This document shows, in pieces, positions 44,549 through 56,834 of a DNA stretch of 64,000 bases. A program made the translations under genes and the position numbers. Numbering within the stretch: the first letter of the stretch is position 1; every line of letters starts with the position of its first letter. The notes beneath the pieces are model-generated. The model saw only the letters and a list, made by a program, of their open reading frames with translations, had not been told where the DNA came from and made no database searches. Source of the stretch: Paenibacillus sp. FSL W8-0426 (GTDB taxonomy: Bacteria > Bacillota > Bacilli > Paenibacillales > Paenibacillaceae); assembly GCF_037969725.1 (NCBI RefSeq), contig NZ_CP150203.1, positions 3,984,001-4,048,000 on the forward strand, in the 5' to 3' direction.

Positions 44549-45364
44549 ATGCGTGTTCGCCTCAACGTGGCCATTGGGATCGTCTGCATGCTGCTTTGCG
44601 TTAGTTTCTCTCCCTTACGACCTGCCGCGGCAATGGGGGATCATTCGGTGCCTTCAGGGGAGTCCAAGGAAACCATCCATTCGTCGGAGGAAGAACAGCT
44701 GACTCTGGGACAGCTTCGGCGAAAATATGCAGATACTTTCAAGACCAACGGTCCGTCGACCAAACGGGTCGCTTTAACTTTTGACGATGTGCCTGATCCT
44801 CGATTCACGCCTCAAGTGTTGGATGTTTTAAAAGAACATCATGTACGGGCTACTTTTTTCATCGTAGGCAACCGTGCTGAGAAACATCCTGACCTGGTCA
44901 AACGCATCGTGAAAGAAGGGCATGTCGTCGGCAATCACAGTTACAATCACCCCCAATTCAGCAAATTGTCCATGAGCGCATTCCGCAAACAGATTTTGCG
45001 AACCGGGGAAATCATACAGAGACTGACAGGATATACTCCAAAAATGATTCGTCCTCCGTACGGGGATATTAATGAAGAGCAGCTCAAATGGGCAGCAAGG
45101 AACCACTACAGCATCGTAAACTGGAACGTGGATTCATTGGATTGGAAGGGCATCCCCAAAGAAAAGGTCAAAGAAAACATATTATCTGCCGTCAAACCCG
45201 GCTCCATTATTCTTCAACATGCCGGTGGCGGCGTCGGGACCAATCTCAGCGGGACGGTAGAGGCATTGCCGGAGGTGATCACGGAGCTGCAAAAAAGAGG
45301 ATACAAATTGGTCACTTTAGATGAAATGCTGCAAATGCCCAAAAACAGAAAAACCGTAAAATGA
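44549..45364 (+). CDS. polysaccharide deacetylase (CE4)
   Basis: This 271-residue secreted enzyme removes N- or O-acetyl groups from wall or exopolysaccharide. A signal peptide covers about 1-28. The CE4 motifs are complete: TFDD (77-80), HSYNHP with His130/His134, RPPYG (168-172), the NVDSLDW segment (about 193-199) and LQHAGG with His224. AAAGGAGG precedes ATG 44549. Residues 30-70 are a polar linker. It is probably a peptidoglycan N-acetylglucosamine or N-acetylmuramic acid deacetylase; the family does not tell which. Confidence 0.9.
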   Translation: MRVRLNVAIGIVCMLLCVSFSPLRPAAAMGDHSVPSGESKETIHSSEEEQLTLGQLRRKYADTFKTNGPSTKRVALTFDDVPDPRFTPQVLDVLKEHHVRATFFIVGNRAEKHPDLVKRIVKEGHVVGNHSYNHPQFSKLSMSAFRKQILRTGEIIQRLTGYTPKMIRPPYGDINEEQLKWAARNHYSIVNWNVDSLDWKGIPKEKVKENILSAVKPGSIILQHAGGGVGTNLSGTVEALPEVITELQKRGYKLVTLDEMLQMPKNRKTVK

Positions 45365-45373
45365 CCGGATGCA

Positions 45374-45421
45374 AAAAGGTGTTCGCTTCACTCACGCTTC
45401 GTGATTGAACGAACACCTTCG
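45374..45421 (-). terminator. terminator of the 3D-domain gene
   Basis: A nested hairpin (GGTGTTCG/CGAACACC outside, TTCA/TGAA and CACG/CGTG inside) is followed by five T on the minus strand. It may also end the deacetylase transcript. Confidence 0.8.
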
Positions 45422-45426
45422 TCGAT

Positions 45427-46089
45427 TTATTTCAAAATAAAGAGTTTCACATCCTGAAACCCGAATGAACTCACGGATTGTTTGCTTCCGGGGATGAAAA
45501 TATCAATGCGGTTTCCTTTGATGGCAGAACCCGTATCACGCGCCGTAGCCACAAAAGCCTGTTTAGGCAATCCCGGATGGCTGTGTCCAGTCACCAACAC
45601 TTTGGTTCCGAGCGGGATGATCTTAGGATCTACCGCGATGGTACCGAGCTCAAGGTCGTTGCCGAAATAATCAACAGATCCCCACTTCCCGTTCTCGGAA
45701 GGGTCCGCCGAATACCCTGTAGCGACAACGTTCAATGTCTTGCTGTAATCAAACGTTTTGCCCCACGCCTCTACGACTTTGTCTTCATTGTTTACGTCCA
45801 GACTGGCAGCAGTTACTGCATTGGCCTGAACTTTCGATGCTGAAGCTGCAGCGGATGCGGTGCTTGTTTTGCCCGGAATGTTGATTTTCACCCCGTCATA
45901 GATATTGTACGCGGAGATGCCCGTATTGGCCTTCATCAACGTGTCGAGGGCAATGTTGTATTTCTTGGAAAGCGTATAAAAGGTATCTCCTTCTTTGGCC
46001 ACATGGACGGAATCTGCGTGAGCCGGGACAGCCTGGATCAATACGGCTGCTGCTAACATGGCTGTTGCGGTTTTGACGATGCGTTTCAT
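45427..46089 (-). CDS. LysM and 3D-domain cell wall protein (YocH-like)
   Basis: This secreted 220-residue protein has a signal peptide (about 1-25), one LysM repeat (about 26-72: HVAKEGDTFYTLSKKYNIALDTLMKANTG), an Ala/Ser linker, and a 3D domain (about 115-220) with the three conserved Asp in GTIAVDPKIIPLG and ARDTGSAIKGNRIDIF. Such proteins are lytic-transglycosylase-like muralytic enzymes (YocH/RpfB type). It lies directly downstream of a c-di-AMP riboswitch, which fits the known c-di-AMP control of wall hydrolases and potassium transport. A GGGAGG ribosome site is 12 bases before ATG 46089. Confidence 0.9.
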   Translation of the reverse strand: MKRIVKTATAMLAAAVLIQAVPAHADSVHVAKEGDTFYTLSKKYNIALDTLMKANTGISAYNIYDGVKINIPGKTSTASAAASASKVQANAVTAASLDVNNEDKVVEAWGKTFDYSKTLNVVATGYSADPSENGKWGSVDYFGNDLELGTIAVDPKIIPLGTKVLVTGHSHPGLPKQAFVATARDTGSAIKGNRIDIFIPGSKQSVSSFGFQDVKLFILK

Positions 46090-46115
46090 CGAATTAAGTC
46101 TACCTCCCTTATTAT

Positions 46116-46285
46116 GCCTGCGAAGTTAGTTGTCGGATTCGGATGGAGGAGACCACCCTATAGGTATAGATTTACACGTATTGCTTATGTACGCCCTAAT
46201 TCACCCCAAGCAGCTGCAAGGATGCGACTGCCCCTCTACTGCATCATTACTTCCCCCGCACCTTCCGTTAAGAAAGTTTCGGCAC
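46116..46285 (-). ncRNA. c-di-AMP riboswitch (ydaO/yuaA class) in the 3D-domain leader
   Basis: On the minus strand the leader carries the conserved landmarks of the ydaO/yuaA class in order: a 5' GUGCC segment, GCGGGGGAAG, UUGGGGUGAAUU, CCUAUAGGG and the 3' block CCGAAUCCGACAACUAACUU followed by CGCAGGC. The 3' block differs from the usual CCGAAUCCGUCAGCUAACCUCG at few positions. GUGCC at the 5' end can pair with the terminal GGC. The aptamer ends about 27 bases before the start codon, so it may act on transcription or translation. Confidence 0.85.
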
Positions 46286-46472
46286 GACTAATATATCACA
46301 ATATTGTAACCATGGTGCCTAGTAATTGTTACCAATCTGCAATCGCTTCCCCTTGTAATTCAGCGTATGTCCCTTGTTTCATGGGAATCCGGGGTTTCGA
46401 ATGGTCGCTCGTTCCCGCTTAGATGGTAACAGAAAAGTTACTTTTTCAATCCATAGCGCACCAATCCAAGCA

Positions 46473-46508
46473 AAAAACCATGCCTCCTTAAACAGCAGGC
46501 ATGGTTTA
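46473..46508 (-). terminator. terminator of the amino acid importer operon
   Basis: The stem AAACCATGCCT/AGGCATGGTTT has an 11-base loop and six T on the minus strand. The stretch 46286-46472 upstream of the riboswitch is intergenic, and I see no gene in it. Confidence 0.8.
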
Positions 46509-46529
46509 TCTTGATACTCCAATGATCGG

Positions 46530-47258
46530 CTAAAGAACCTTTGCCAAAAAATCGCGGGTACGTGCATGTTTGGGTGCACCGAACACTTCTGAAGGCGTTC
46601 CGTCTTCTACGATCACTCCGCCGTCCATGAACAAAATGCGATCCCCAACTTCGCGGGCAAAGCCCATCTCATGGGTTACGATGACCATGGTCATGCCGCC
46701 TTCGGCAAGTCGTTTCATGACATCCAGCACCTCGCCGACCATTTCCGGATCAAGCGCGGAGGTCGGCTCATCGAACAGCATAACGTGCGGCTGCATGGCG
46801 AGCGCCCGGGCAATGGCGATACGCTGCTTCTGTCCGCCTGACAATTGGCTTGGATAAGCATTCTTTTTGTCGTAAAGGCCCACCGTTCTCAGCAAATCCT
46901 CCGCAATCTTGGTTGCTTCCTGGACGGATTGTTTCTTCACCTTGATCGGGGCGATTGTCACGTTCTGCAGCACCGTTTTGTGCGGAAACAGATTAAAATG
47001 CTGGAAGACCATGCCCATTTTTTCACGGGTTGCGTTAATGTTGTGTTTAGGGTCGGTGATGGATACCCCTTCAAAATTGATTTCGCCTGAAGTCGGTTGC
47101 TCCAGCAGGTTCAAGCAGCGCAAAAACGTACTTTTCCCCGAGCCCGAAGGTCCGATGACCACCACGACTTCTCCTTTTCCGATCGTTACGTCGATGCCTT
47201 TCAGCACTTCGTTTTTTCCGTAAGATTTATGCAGTTGTTTAACGTCGATCACTTGCAC
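46530..47258 (-). CDS. polar amino acid ABC transporter ATP-binding protein (GlnQ type)
   Basis: This 242-residue ATPase has Walker [10 protein letters not shown] (about 34-42), the Q-loop [13 protein letters not shown] (about 82-94), the signature LSGGQKQR (about 139-146), Walker [16 protein letters not shown] and the switch His in IVTHEMGF. The segment [11 protein letters not shown] is typical of glutamine/cystine importers. Initiation is at GTG 47258 with AAAGGAAG upstream, and it overlaps the permease gene by 20 bases. It energises the fused binding protein-permease. Confidence 0.93.
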   Translation of the reverse strand: MQVIDVKQLHKSYGKNEVLKGIDVTIGKGEVVVVIGPSGSGKSTFLRCLNLLEQPTSGEINFEGVSITDPKHNINATREKMGMVFQHFNLFPHKTVLQNVTIAPIKVKKQSVQEATKIAEDLLRTVGLYDKKNAYPSQLSGGQKQRIAIARALAMQPHVMLFDEPTSALDPEMVGEVLDVMKRLAEGGMTMVIVTHEMGFAREVGDRILFMDGGVIVEDGTPSEVFGAPKHARTRDFLAKVL

Positions 47259-48702
47259 TCAACTTCCTTTCCAGTCGTCCCAACAGCTTGGACAAAATGA
47301 ATGTCAGCACGAAGTAAATGGCTGCGGCGATCAGGAATGGATTCAAGCCCTGATACGTAATGTTTTTGACCACGCTGGCCTGATACATGATATCGACCAT
47401 ACCGATCACCGAAATGATGGACGATTCCTTGATAATGGTAACAAACTCGTTACCGATCGCCGGAAGGACCGCTTTGAAGGCCTGCGGCAGGACAATAAAG
47501 CGCATCGCTGCAGCTTTGCCCATCCCCAAAGACCGAGCCGCTTCCATCTGTCCGCGGTCCACGCCTTGAATACCTGCGCGGAAGATTTCCGCCAAGTAAG
47601 CACCGCTGTTGATGGACAACGTAATAATCCCTGCCTGAAGCGGCGAGAAGTTAATGCTTAAGGTCAAAGCCAGGCCGTAATAAATGATCATCAACTGGAC
47701 CAGCATCGGGGTTCCACGGATCAATTCGACGTATGCCGTACCGATCCAGCGCAGGATGGCTGCGTCATGGAGACGGAACCAACAGATGATCAGACCGATG
47801 ATGACACCGAAAATGACGCCAAGCGCAGACAACAGCAAGGTATAGCCCACACCTGTTGCATAAAAGCTTTTGTATTGCCAGAACACTTCCAGAATATTCG
47901 GTGTTTTGGTTTCTTTTCCCGCCATCATTTGGCTCGCTTCGGTAACCATCTGAGGGATTTTGTTTTCGCTTTTCAGTCGGGCAAGCGTTGCGTTTACGGC
48001 ATTCAGAAGTTCTGTGTTTCCTTTGCGGATACCGATGGCGGCCTCTGCTTCTTCTTCGTCCGGCACTGCAGGCGCAAGCACGATGTTGTCATCCAGGTAT
48101 CCGACGGCAACGGTGTCCTCCAGAATGGCTGCGTCGATACGATTGGTCTCCAATTGCAGCACAATATCGGAAATCTTGTCCAATGCAGTCAGCTTAGCAC
48201 CGGCAATCTTCTGACCGATCTCTTCTTGAATAGAGCCTTTCTGCACGCCGATCTTCTGGTTCTCCAGCTCGGCCATCGTCGGGAACTTGTCCTTGTCCTC
48301 AGCGCGTACGACGATGACTTGCTTCGATTTGTAGTAGGTTTCCGAGAAGTCGATGCTTCTTCTGCGTTCATCGGTCGGGGTCATGCCCGAGATGACCATG
48401 TCGACGCGACCGCTCTGCAACGCGGGCAGAAGTCCGTCAAAGCCCATATCCTCTATGACAAGTTCTGCACCCATGTCGGCTGCAATCGCTTTGGCGATCG
48501 CGATATCGAAACCGACAATTTGGTCCTTGCCGTCAATCACTTTATGAAATTCGTACGGCGCGAAATCGGCACTTGTGCCGAGCACCAGCTTTTTGCCCTC
48601 TGAAATGCCCGTCGTGCCCGCGGCCATGGCCGTTGGAACAGCCATTGTCAGCATGACCACAAAGGCCATAAGCATCATGGTGTAACGACTTATTAATTTC
48701 AA
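47239..48702 (-). CDS. fused substrate-binding protein-permease for polar amino acids
   Basis: This 487-residue fusion has a signal peptide or anchor (about 1-27), a family 3 binding domain (about 38-265: [42 protein letters not shown]), then a permease domain with five helices (about 285-480) and the ATPase-contact loop [26 protein letters not shown]. Such fusions occur in lactic and other Firmicutes (GlnP type). The ligand may be glutamine, glutamate, arginine or cystine. It is divergent from an M20 peptidase gene, with a shared promoter region. Confidence 0.92.
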   Translation of the reverse strand: MKLISRYTMMLMAFVVMLTMAVPTAMAAGTTGISEGKKLVLGTSADFAPYEFHKVIDGKDQIVGFDIAIAKAIAADMGAELVIEDMGFDGLLPALQSGRVDMVISGMTPTDERRRSIDFSETYYKSKQVIVVRAEDKDKFPTMAELENQKIGVQKGSIQEEIGQKIAGAKLTALDKISDIVLQLETNRIDAAILEDTVAVGYLDDNIVLAPAVPDEEEAEAAIGIRKGNTELLNAVNATLARLKSENKIPQMVTEASQMMAGKETKTPNILEVFWQYKSFYATGVGYTLLLSALGVIFGVIIGLIICWFRLHDAAILRWIGTAYVELIRGTPMLVQLMIIYYGLALTLSINFSPLQAGIITLSINSGAYLAEIFRAGIQGVDRGQMEAARSLGMGKAAAMRFIVLPQAFKAVLPAIGNEFVTIIKESSIISVIGMVDIMYQASVVKNITYQGLNPFLIAAAIYFVLTFILSKLLGRLERKLSASDRR

Positions 48703-48819
48703 ACCTGTTCTCCCCTTACTTTATTCACATGCTTATTTCTCATAGGATGCCTGAGTCATTATAAAGGACAATGTATGAATATGCAATGCATTTTCATATT
48801 TACAACGCATGACAACGCC

Positions 48820-48848
48820 CTGAAAAAAATGGAGAAGCATGCTATAAT
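48820..48848 (+). promoter_or_regulatory. probable promoter of the M20 peptidase gene
   Basis: The hexamers CTGAAA (48820-48825) and a consensus TATAAT (48843-48848) are separated by 17 bases, leaving about 35 bases of leader. Confidence 0.5.
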
Positions 48849-48888
48849 CAAGAAATCGTTTTTATTTTTGCAGAAGGAGTACACCACC

Positions 48889-50064
48889 ATGACACCCATC
48901 CAAACACAAATTTTAGCGGTTATTGATCAATATGCTTCCCGTTTCAAGGACATTTCATCATATATCGGGGCCAATCCGGAATTAGGAAATGAGGAATATC
49001 TCGCATCCGCACGTTTGAAGGAGGAGCTAACATATCACGGCTTTGCCGTTGAAGCTCCCGTTCTCGGTCTGGAGACGGCATTTATCGGCACGTACTCGGC
49101 TGCCAAATCCGGTCCGACCATTGCCCTGCTGTGCGAATATGATGCTTTGCCTGAGATTGGTCACGCATGCGGCCATCACTTGATCTGCATGATGAGCTTG
49201 GGTGCTGCCGTTGGGCTCAAGTCCATATTAGATGAAGTGGGAGGAACGCTTAAAGTTTTCGGCACACCTGCGGAGGAAACGCGGGGAGCCAAAGTTCCGA
49301 TGGCGGAAGCCGGCCTGTTCGATGATTGCGATGTGGCTCTTATGGCCCATCCGTTTTACGCTTACGAAAAGTCGGGAAGCTCGCTGGCCATCGATGCCGT
49401 TCAGTTTGAGTTTCACGGCAAAGCTTCGCATGCCGCAGCTACGCCTCATGAAGGCATTAATGCGCTGGATGCGGTCATTCAAACCTTTAACGGCATCAAT
49501 GCATTCCGGCAACAAGTCAAAAGCAGCGTTCGGATTCACGGCATCATTAACAGCGGCGGACAAGCGGCCAATATCATTCCCGATTATGCTTCCGCCCAGT
49601 TCTATGTCCGCGCGTCGACACGCAAAGAGCTGAACGTGCTTACGCAGCGGGTCATTCAGATCGCGGAAGGAGCCGCCCTGCAAACCGGGTGCAAACTGGT
49701 GACTTCAAATTACGAAACTTCTTATGATGAAATGGTCACCAACGAGACGTTGTCCGGCGCATTCAGCGACAATTTGCTGAAGCTCGGCATTCCTGCCCAC
49801 GAAATCGTTACTGGCAATGACCACGGCTCCATGGACATCGGAAATGTATCGTTGCGTTGTCCCGCGATTCACCCCTATATTCGCGTTGTGGACGAGGTAC
49901 ACACGCTTCATTCCATCGAGTTCCGTGATCTGGCCTTGCAGGAACGGGCTTTGGATGGCATGATTCTGGGGGCAAAGGCAATTGCCTTAACGGCCGGCGA
50001 CGTGCTGACCAACCCGCAGCTGCTTCAATCCATTCGTAAGGAGTTTGAACAATCGACTCGGTAA
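48889..50064 (+). CDS. M20-family amidohydrolase/peptidase
   Basis: This 391-residue metal-dependent hydrolase has CEYDALPEIGHACGHH (about 80-95), carrying the metal-binding Asp and His, GTPAEETRGAK (about 124-134) with the catalytic Glu pair, and a dimerisation domain (about 165-280: FEFHGKASHAAATPHEGINALDAV). The C-terminal catalytic half includes NDHGSMDIGNVS. The close pattern is AbgB-like aminobenzoyl-glutamate or N-acyl amino acid hydrolases. ATG 48889 has AAGGAG upstream. It is divergent from the amino acid importer, so it could release amino acids for reuse. Confidence 0.87.
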   Translation: MTPIQTQILAVIDQYASRFKDISSYIGANPELGNEEYLASARLKEELTYHGFAVEAPVLGLETAFIGTYSAAKSGPTIALLCEYDALPEIGHACGHHLICMMSLGAAVGLKSILDEVGGTLKVFGTPAEETRGAKVPMAEAGLFDDCDVALMAHPFYAYEKSGSSLAIDAVQFEFHGKASHAAATPHEGINALDAVIQTFNGINAFRQQVKSSVRIHGIINSGGQAANIIPDYASAQFYVRASTRKELNVLTQRVIQIAEGAALQTGCKLVTSNYETSYDEMVTNETLSGAFSDNLLKLGIPAHEIVTGNDHGSMDIGNVSLRCPAIHPYIRVVDEVHTLHSIEFRDLALQERALDGMILGAKAIALTAGDVLTNPQLLQSIRKEFEQSTR

Positions 50065-50085
50065 TACCATGTTATCGGCTTCGAC

Positions 50086-50130
50086 GTGTCTGTCTGGTCA
50101 CTTATCCGTGACTGGACAAGCACTTTTTTA
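50086..50130 (+). terminator. terminator of the M20 peptidase gene
   Basis: The stem TGTCTGGTCAC/GTGACTGGACA with wobble pairs is followed by GCAC and TTTTTT. Confidence 0.8.
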
Positions 50131-50201
50131 TGTATACGGCAAGGCACGCACGATCAGCCAGTTAATCCCAGCTCCCCTTCTATGAAGTATTTCCTATAAA
50201 A

Positions 50202-50228
50202 AAAGCCACAGTATAGTTATACTGTGGC
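50202..50228 (-). terminator. terminator of the glgB-glgA operon
   Basis: A perfect 11-bp stem (GCCACAGTATA/TATACTGTGGC) is followed by seven T on the minus strand. Confidence 0.88.
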
Positions 50229-50268
50229 CATTATAGGTTGCTTTATAAAGCGTCTTGGAAACCAGAAT

Positions 50269-51698
50269 TCATCCCAGCGAAATTCGACGGTAGATATCCA
50301 TATATTGTTCTGCAGAAGAATCCCAACTGTAATCTCCGCCCATCGCGTTTTTCACTATTTTCTTCCAGCTTGCTTTATCCCGATAAAACGCCTCTGCCCG
50401 ACGGATCGTATGCAGCATATCATGGGCGTTGAAATGGGTGAACGAAAACCCGTTCCCCTCTCCACTGTGTTCATTGTATGCCTGCACGGTGTCGTTCAGA
50501 CCGCCCGTTTCGCGTACGATCGGCACGCTGCCATAACGCAGCGCCAGCAATTGGCTAATTCCGCAAGGTTCAAAACGCGACGGCATCAGAAAAAGATCGC
50601 TTCCGGCATAAAAACGCCGGGAAAGCCCGTCGTTAAACAAAATCTGCGCAGACATTTTAAGCGGGTGGCGGTGGGCTGCCTCGCGGAACCAGTGCTCGTA
50701 AAACTCGTCTCCCGTGCCCAAAACGGCAAATTGAAGATCATCGTAGTGCAGCAATTCATCCAAAACTCGACAGACGAGATCAAGTCCCTTTGAATCCACC
50801 AGACGCGTAACCATAACCATAAGAGGCGCATCCGGACGCACAGGCAGTCCCAGCTCCTTCTGAAGCTCCATTTTATTCTCTGTTTTTTTGGAGAGGCTTG
50901 ATCTGAATTTCACCGCAATTTTCTTGTCGGTAGCCGGATTGTAGCTCATCGTATCGATGCCATTCACAATTCCGCTGAACCGATCGCCAAGCGAAGACAA
51001 CAACCCGTCCAACCCATAACCGTAATAGGCCGTCTGTACTTCCTGCGCATAAGTCGGGCTTACTGTCGTGACGTGGTCGGCATAAACGACCCCTGCTTTC
51101 AGGAAATTGACGTTACCATAATATTCTGCGCCTTCCATCGTAAAGTAACGACTATGCAGCTGAAGCAATTCACCGAACACTTCATAGGGAAAAATGCCTT
51201 GGTACAGCAGGTTATGTATGGTAAACACCGTACGGATCTCCGTATAAAACGGATGGTGGGCGTAATGTGCCTGAAGCAGCAGCGGGATCATTCCCGCGTG
51301 CCAATCGTGAGTATGCAAAACGTCTGGCTTGAAATCAATTTTAGGAAGCACTTCGAGCACCGCCCGATTGAAAAAGGAAAACCGTTCTCCGTCATCCATG
51401 TAACCGTACACGCCATCCCGCGCAAAATAGTACTCATTATCGACAAAGTAAATGGGAATGCCTTCATGGACTAACATCTCGACTCCGCAATATTGCCTTC
51501 GCCAACCGACCGGCACTTCCGTAACCGCGACCGTTTCCATGGCCTGTTTGAATTCGTCCGGAATGCTTTTGTATTTGGGCAATATCACCCGAACGTCGAC
51601 TCCAGCCTTCTTCAAGGCGAGCGGCAAAGCCCCGATGACATCGGCCAAACCACCCGTTTTGACAAAAGGATGTGCTTCAGCTGCTGCAAACAATAGTT

Positions 51699-51702
<4 letters not shown>
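50269..51702 (-). CDS. glgA: glycogen synthase
   Basis: This 477-residue GT5 enzyme adds glucose from ADP-glucose to glycogen. The N-terminal ADP-glucose loop is KTGGLADVIGALP (about 16-28), and the C-terminal landmarks are LVMVTRLVDSKGLDLV, SRFEPCGISQLLALRYG and VRETGGLNDTV (the TGGL motif). The length is close to the 470-480 of the family. A GGAGG ribosome site lies inside the end of glgB, and the genes overlap by four bases (ATGA), so the two are coupled. Confidence 0.95.
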
Positions 51703-53726
<2,024 letters not shown>

Positions 53727-53922
53727 AAAATCACCTGCTTTTCCCAGAAAATAATAATAACGTTAACCATTACCCCATTCTAGCCAAATTGAAAAGAAAA
53801 ATGACCGATTTCGAAAATGTTGTAATTTTACAGATTTTTAACCGTATATATCGTTTCATCAGCTCCAAATCGCGTTAATGTATGTACAACTTTCAACAAA
53901 AATTTCCGGGAGGGAAACGATT

Positions 53923-55149
53923 ATGTTTAATAAAGATTGCATCGCTATGCTGTTGGCGGGAGGAGAGGGTAAACGTTTGGCACCCCTGACTTCAAGTATC
54001 GCTAAACCCGCTGTGCCGTTTGGCGGGCATTACCGGATCATCGATTTTCCTCTCAGCAACTGCGTAAACTCGGGAATCGATACTGTTGGCGTGCTCACGC
54101 AATATCAAGCAGGATCATTGCATGAACATATTGGAAGCGGAGAGCCTTGGAGAAAAGAGAACTCGTCTGAATCTGGAATATCGTTGCTTCCATCTTACCA
54201 TACAGGAAATGACGAATACTTGGGAACTGCGGATGCCATTTATAAAAATATCGACTTTATTGATAAACAAAACCCCGAAAATGTGCTGATTTTGTCGGGA
54301 GACCACATTTATCATATGGATTATCGCGAGATGCTGAACGCTCACAAATCCAACAAAGCAGCCGCCACCATTTCGGTGATGGAAGTCCCTTGGAATGAGG
54401 CTCACCGTTTTGGCATCATGGCCGCAGACCATGAATTGCGCGTAACCGAGTTCACCGAAAAACCGGCCAAACCAAAAAGCAATTTGGCCTCAATGGGTAT
54501 TTACGTGTTCAACTGGGAATATCTGAAGCGCCATCTCCTCGAGGATGCTCAAAATCCGGATTCCAGCCATGACTTCGGCAAAGACGTCATCCCGCAAATG
54601 CTGAATGAAAGCAATTCGCTTTACGTTTATAATTTTAACGGGTACTGGAAAGATGTCGGCACGGTAAAAAGCCTATGGGATGCCCATATGGATCTTCTGC
54701 ACAATGATCAGGACTGGAGTCTTCACAAAGAACATTGGCCCATGTTCACGCGTGGCTGGAGAAGCAAAACGAGTACGTATCGAATCCCCGCTTCCCGTAC
54801 CGAGCATGCCATGTCCATGATCCATGAATCCTGTGCCATTGATGGGCGTGCCGAACGTTCTGTCATTTTCTGCGGGGCTGAGGTCGGCAAAGGTTCGGAA
54901 ATCAAGGAGAGCGTAATTATGCCTAATGCTCGCATCGGCCGCGGCGTCCACATTGAGCATGCCATTATCGGCGAAGGAGCCATTATCAAGGACGGTGCCA
55001 TCGTCAAAGGCAGCGCAGACGAAATTGCCGTGATTGGCCCAGGAGAAGTCGTTTCTGCCAAACCGGCATTGCGTACACAATCCGCGCGAATTTTGAAGGA
55101 AGTCTATGAGAAGACCGGTCGACTGCGTGCAGGCGAACTTTCATCATAA
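53923..55149 (+). CDS. glgC: glucose-1-phosphate adenylyltransferase
   Basis: This 408-residue enzyme makes ADP-glucose. The nucleotide-binding start is [18 protein letters not shown], with the substrate motifs [42 protein letters not shown] and VTEFTEKP, and a C-terminal left-handed beta helix (about 290-408, [27 protein letters not shown]). The start at 53923 has GGGAGGG nine bases upstream; an earlier in-frame ATG at 53878 is unsupported. No glgD is next to it, so this GlgC may act alone. It is transcribed away from glgB-glgA. Confidence 0.95.
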   Translation: MFNKDCIAMLLAGGEGKRLAPLTSSIAKPAVPFGGHYRIIDFPLSNCVNSGIDTVGVLTQYQAGSLHEHIGSGEPWRKENSSESGISLLPSYHTGNDEYLGTADAIYKNIDFIDKQNPENVLILSGDHIYHMDYREMLNAHKSNKAAATISVMEVPWNEAHRFGIMAADHELRVTEFTEKPAKPKSNLASMGIYVFNWEYLKRHLLEDAQNPDSSHDFGKDVIPQMLNESNSLYVYNFNGYWKDVGTVKSLWDAHMDLLHNDQDWSLHKEHWPMFTRGWRSKTSTYRIPASRTEHAMSMIHESCAIDGRAERSVIFCGAEVGKGSEIKESVIMPNARIGRGVHIEHAIIGEGAIIKDGAIVKGSADEIAVIGPGEVVSAKPALRTQSARILKEVYEKTGRLRAGELSS

Positions 55150-55210
55150 GTTTCACTTGGGAATATATAACGAAGGATTTGTATGAGGTTAATTATTCCT
55201 GATTTTATAA

Positions 55211-55250
55211 ACAAAAAAGGCGAGCCGTTGAACGGTTCGCCCTTTTTGTT
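55211..55250. terminator. bidirectional terminator, glgC / kinase operon
   Basis: The hairpin GGCGAGCCGT/ACGGTTCGCC is flanked by six A on the left and CTTTTTG on the right. Confidence 0.85.
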
Positions 55251-55373
55251 GCTTCATCCTATATCCTTTATTATACATCTTATTTCATTTGAACCGGGAC
55301 GGATGTAACGCAGCCCTGTGTTTCAATTTCCTAACCATTCTGCCCGGTTCAAACAAGGGATATTCTCTGTTTC

Positions 55374-56834
55374 TTACGTTGTTCCGATATCCGGCCCTGC
55401 CTGTTGATCGTCATGTTTCATTAAATCATCCTCTTCAGCCAAAGCTGGCAAAATCACCGTAACCGTCGTTCCCGAACCCAGCTCGCTTTGCATCGAGATC
55501 GTTCCTTCATGCAGTTCGACCAGCTGCTGGGTGATGGCAAGCCCCAACCCTGTGCCTCCGTTTTGATGATTAACCTGAAAGAAGCGGTCCCTGACCTTGC
55601 TCAAATGTTCTTCGCTAATCCCGATTCCCGTATCCTGGACAGCAGCAATCACCTTGCCGTCTTCTTCTTTCACGGACAAGTATATCCACGAATTTTCATG
55701 CGAAAATTTAATGGCATTATCGACGATATTAAGGAACACCTGCTTAAGCCGATTACCGTCTCCGAACACATTATAGGCCTTCGTTTCATCGGCATCCAGC
55801 TTGAGATGGATCTGTTTCTGTTCGGCTTTGGCCCACACGTTCAACATCGTTTCCTGCACGATTTCCCGAATGCTGACTGTTCCTTTGACCAGTTTCATCT
55901 GATTTTGCTGCAATTTCGAGAAATCCAACATCTCTTCAACCAAACCGATCAACCGTTCCGTTTCCTTGGAGATGATGCTCATGCCGATTCGCGTCTCATC
56001 CGGATCGTAGCCGCCGGAATCCAGCGTCTCGCTCCAACCCTTGATACTGGTCAGCGGGGTACGCAGTTCATGAGATATCGAGGAAATGAAATCATCCTTG
56101 ATCTGATTGCTGCGCACGATTTCCTGAGCCATGAAATTCAGCGTTGAAGCCAGTTCCCCCAGCTCATGCTTATAGTTTCCTTTGACCCTCACATCCAGAC
56201 GGCCCCGGGCCATCTGTTCCGACACTGCGGTGATGTTGTTGATCGGTTTGACGATGGAATTCGCCATACCGATGCTAATAATGAGCACAACCGCAAGGAC
56301 GGCCGCACCTACCAGAATGGCTAGTGACCCCATTACAAGCAACCTCGAGTTCACATCCTCAAGTGACGTCAAGTAACGTATAATGTATGTGTTCTCCCCA
56401 CCTAAATCCATCTTGTGGGATACTGCCATGATCTGCTCACCCGTGTTAGGTTGCCTTCCGACCCAGCGTCCAATGCTGCCATTCATGGCCTGAGTGATGT
56501 CACTTGTCTGTATGACGGCTCGCTCCGATTCAAATTCCGTTGAACTTGCGAGCACGCGTCCGCTCATGTCCAGAATCTGCAGCTCCGTGTTATCCAGATG
56601 CAAATTTACAAGCAGATAAGACAAATTGTTGCCATCCTCAGCTCCACTTACGAGAGAAAGTGGTTCTTTGAAGTCATTTGTCGCCGTAATCCTTTGGTTA
56701 ATCGTATTATAGATGCTCTCATAGTAGTATCTCTGCACCGCAAGCATGAAGATGAATTCAACCAGCAGGAGTGCCAGGAACACCACGAAAAAATAATGCA
56801 GAACAATCTGCCGGGTAATGCCCTTTTTGATCAT
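55374..56834 (-). CDS. sensor histidine kinase (HAMP, HisKA)
   Basis: This kinase of about 486 residues has helix one (about 12-35), an extracellular sensor (about 36-165), helix two (about 175-200), HAMP (about 200-252), a HisKA site SSISHELRTPLTSIKGW (His about 261), and a HATPase domain with NIVDNAIKFS, DTGIGIS and GGTGLGLAI. The C-terminal tail DDLMKHDDQQAGPDIGTT is acidic and variable. The start at ATG 56834 overlaps the regulator stop by four bases (ATGA). It is the last gene of a five-gene operon with a VCBS lipoprotein. The stimulus is unknown; the lipoprotein is a plausible accessory sensor. Confidence 0.9.
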   Translation of the reverse strand: MIKKGITRQIVLHYFFVVFLALLLVEFIFMLAVQRYYYESIYNTINQRITATNDFKEPLSLVSGAEDGNNLSYLLVNLHLDNTELQILDMSGRVLASSTEFESERAVIQTSDITQAMNGSIGRWVGRQPNTGEQIMAVSHKMDLGGENTYIIRYLTSLEDVNSRLLVMGSLAILVGAAVLAVVLIISIGMANSIVKPINNITAVSEQMARGRLDVRVKGNYKHELGELASTLNFMAQEIVRSNQIKDDFISSISHELRTPLTSIKGWSETLDSGGYDPDETRIGMSIISKETERLIGLVEEMLDFSKLQQNQMKLVKGTVSIREIVQETMLNVWAKAEQKQIHLKLDADETKAYNVFGDGNRLKQVFLNIVDNAIKFSHENSWIYLSVKEEDGKVIAAVQDTGIGISEEHLSKVRDRFFQVNHQNGGTGLGLAITQQLVELHEGTISMQSELGSGTTVTVILPALAEEDDLMKHDDQQAGPDIGTT

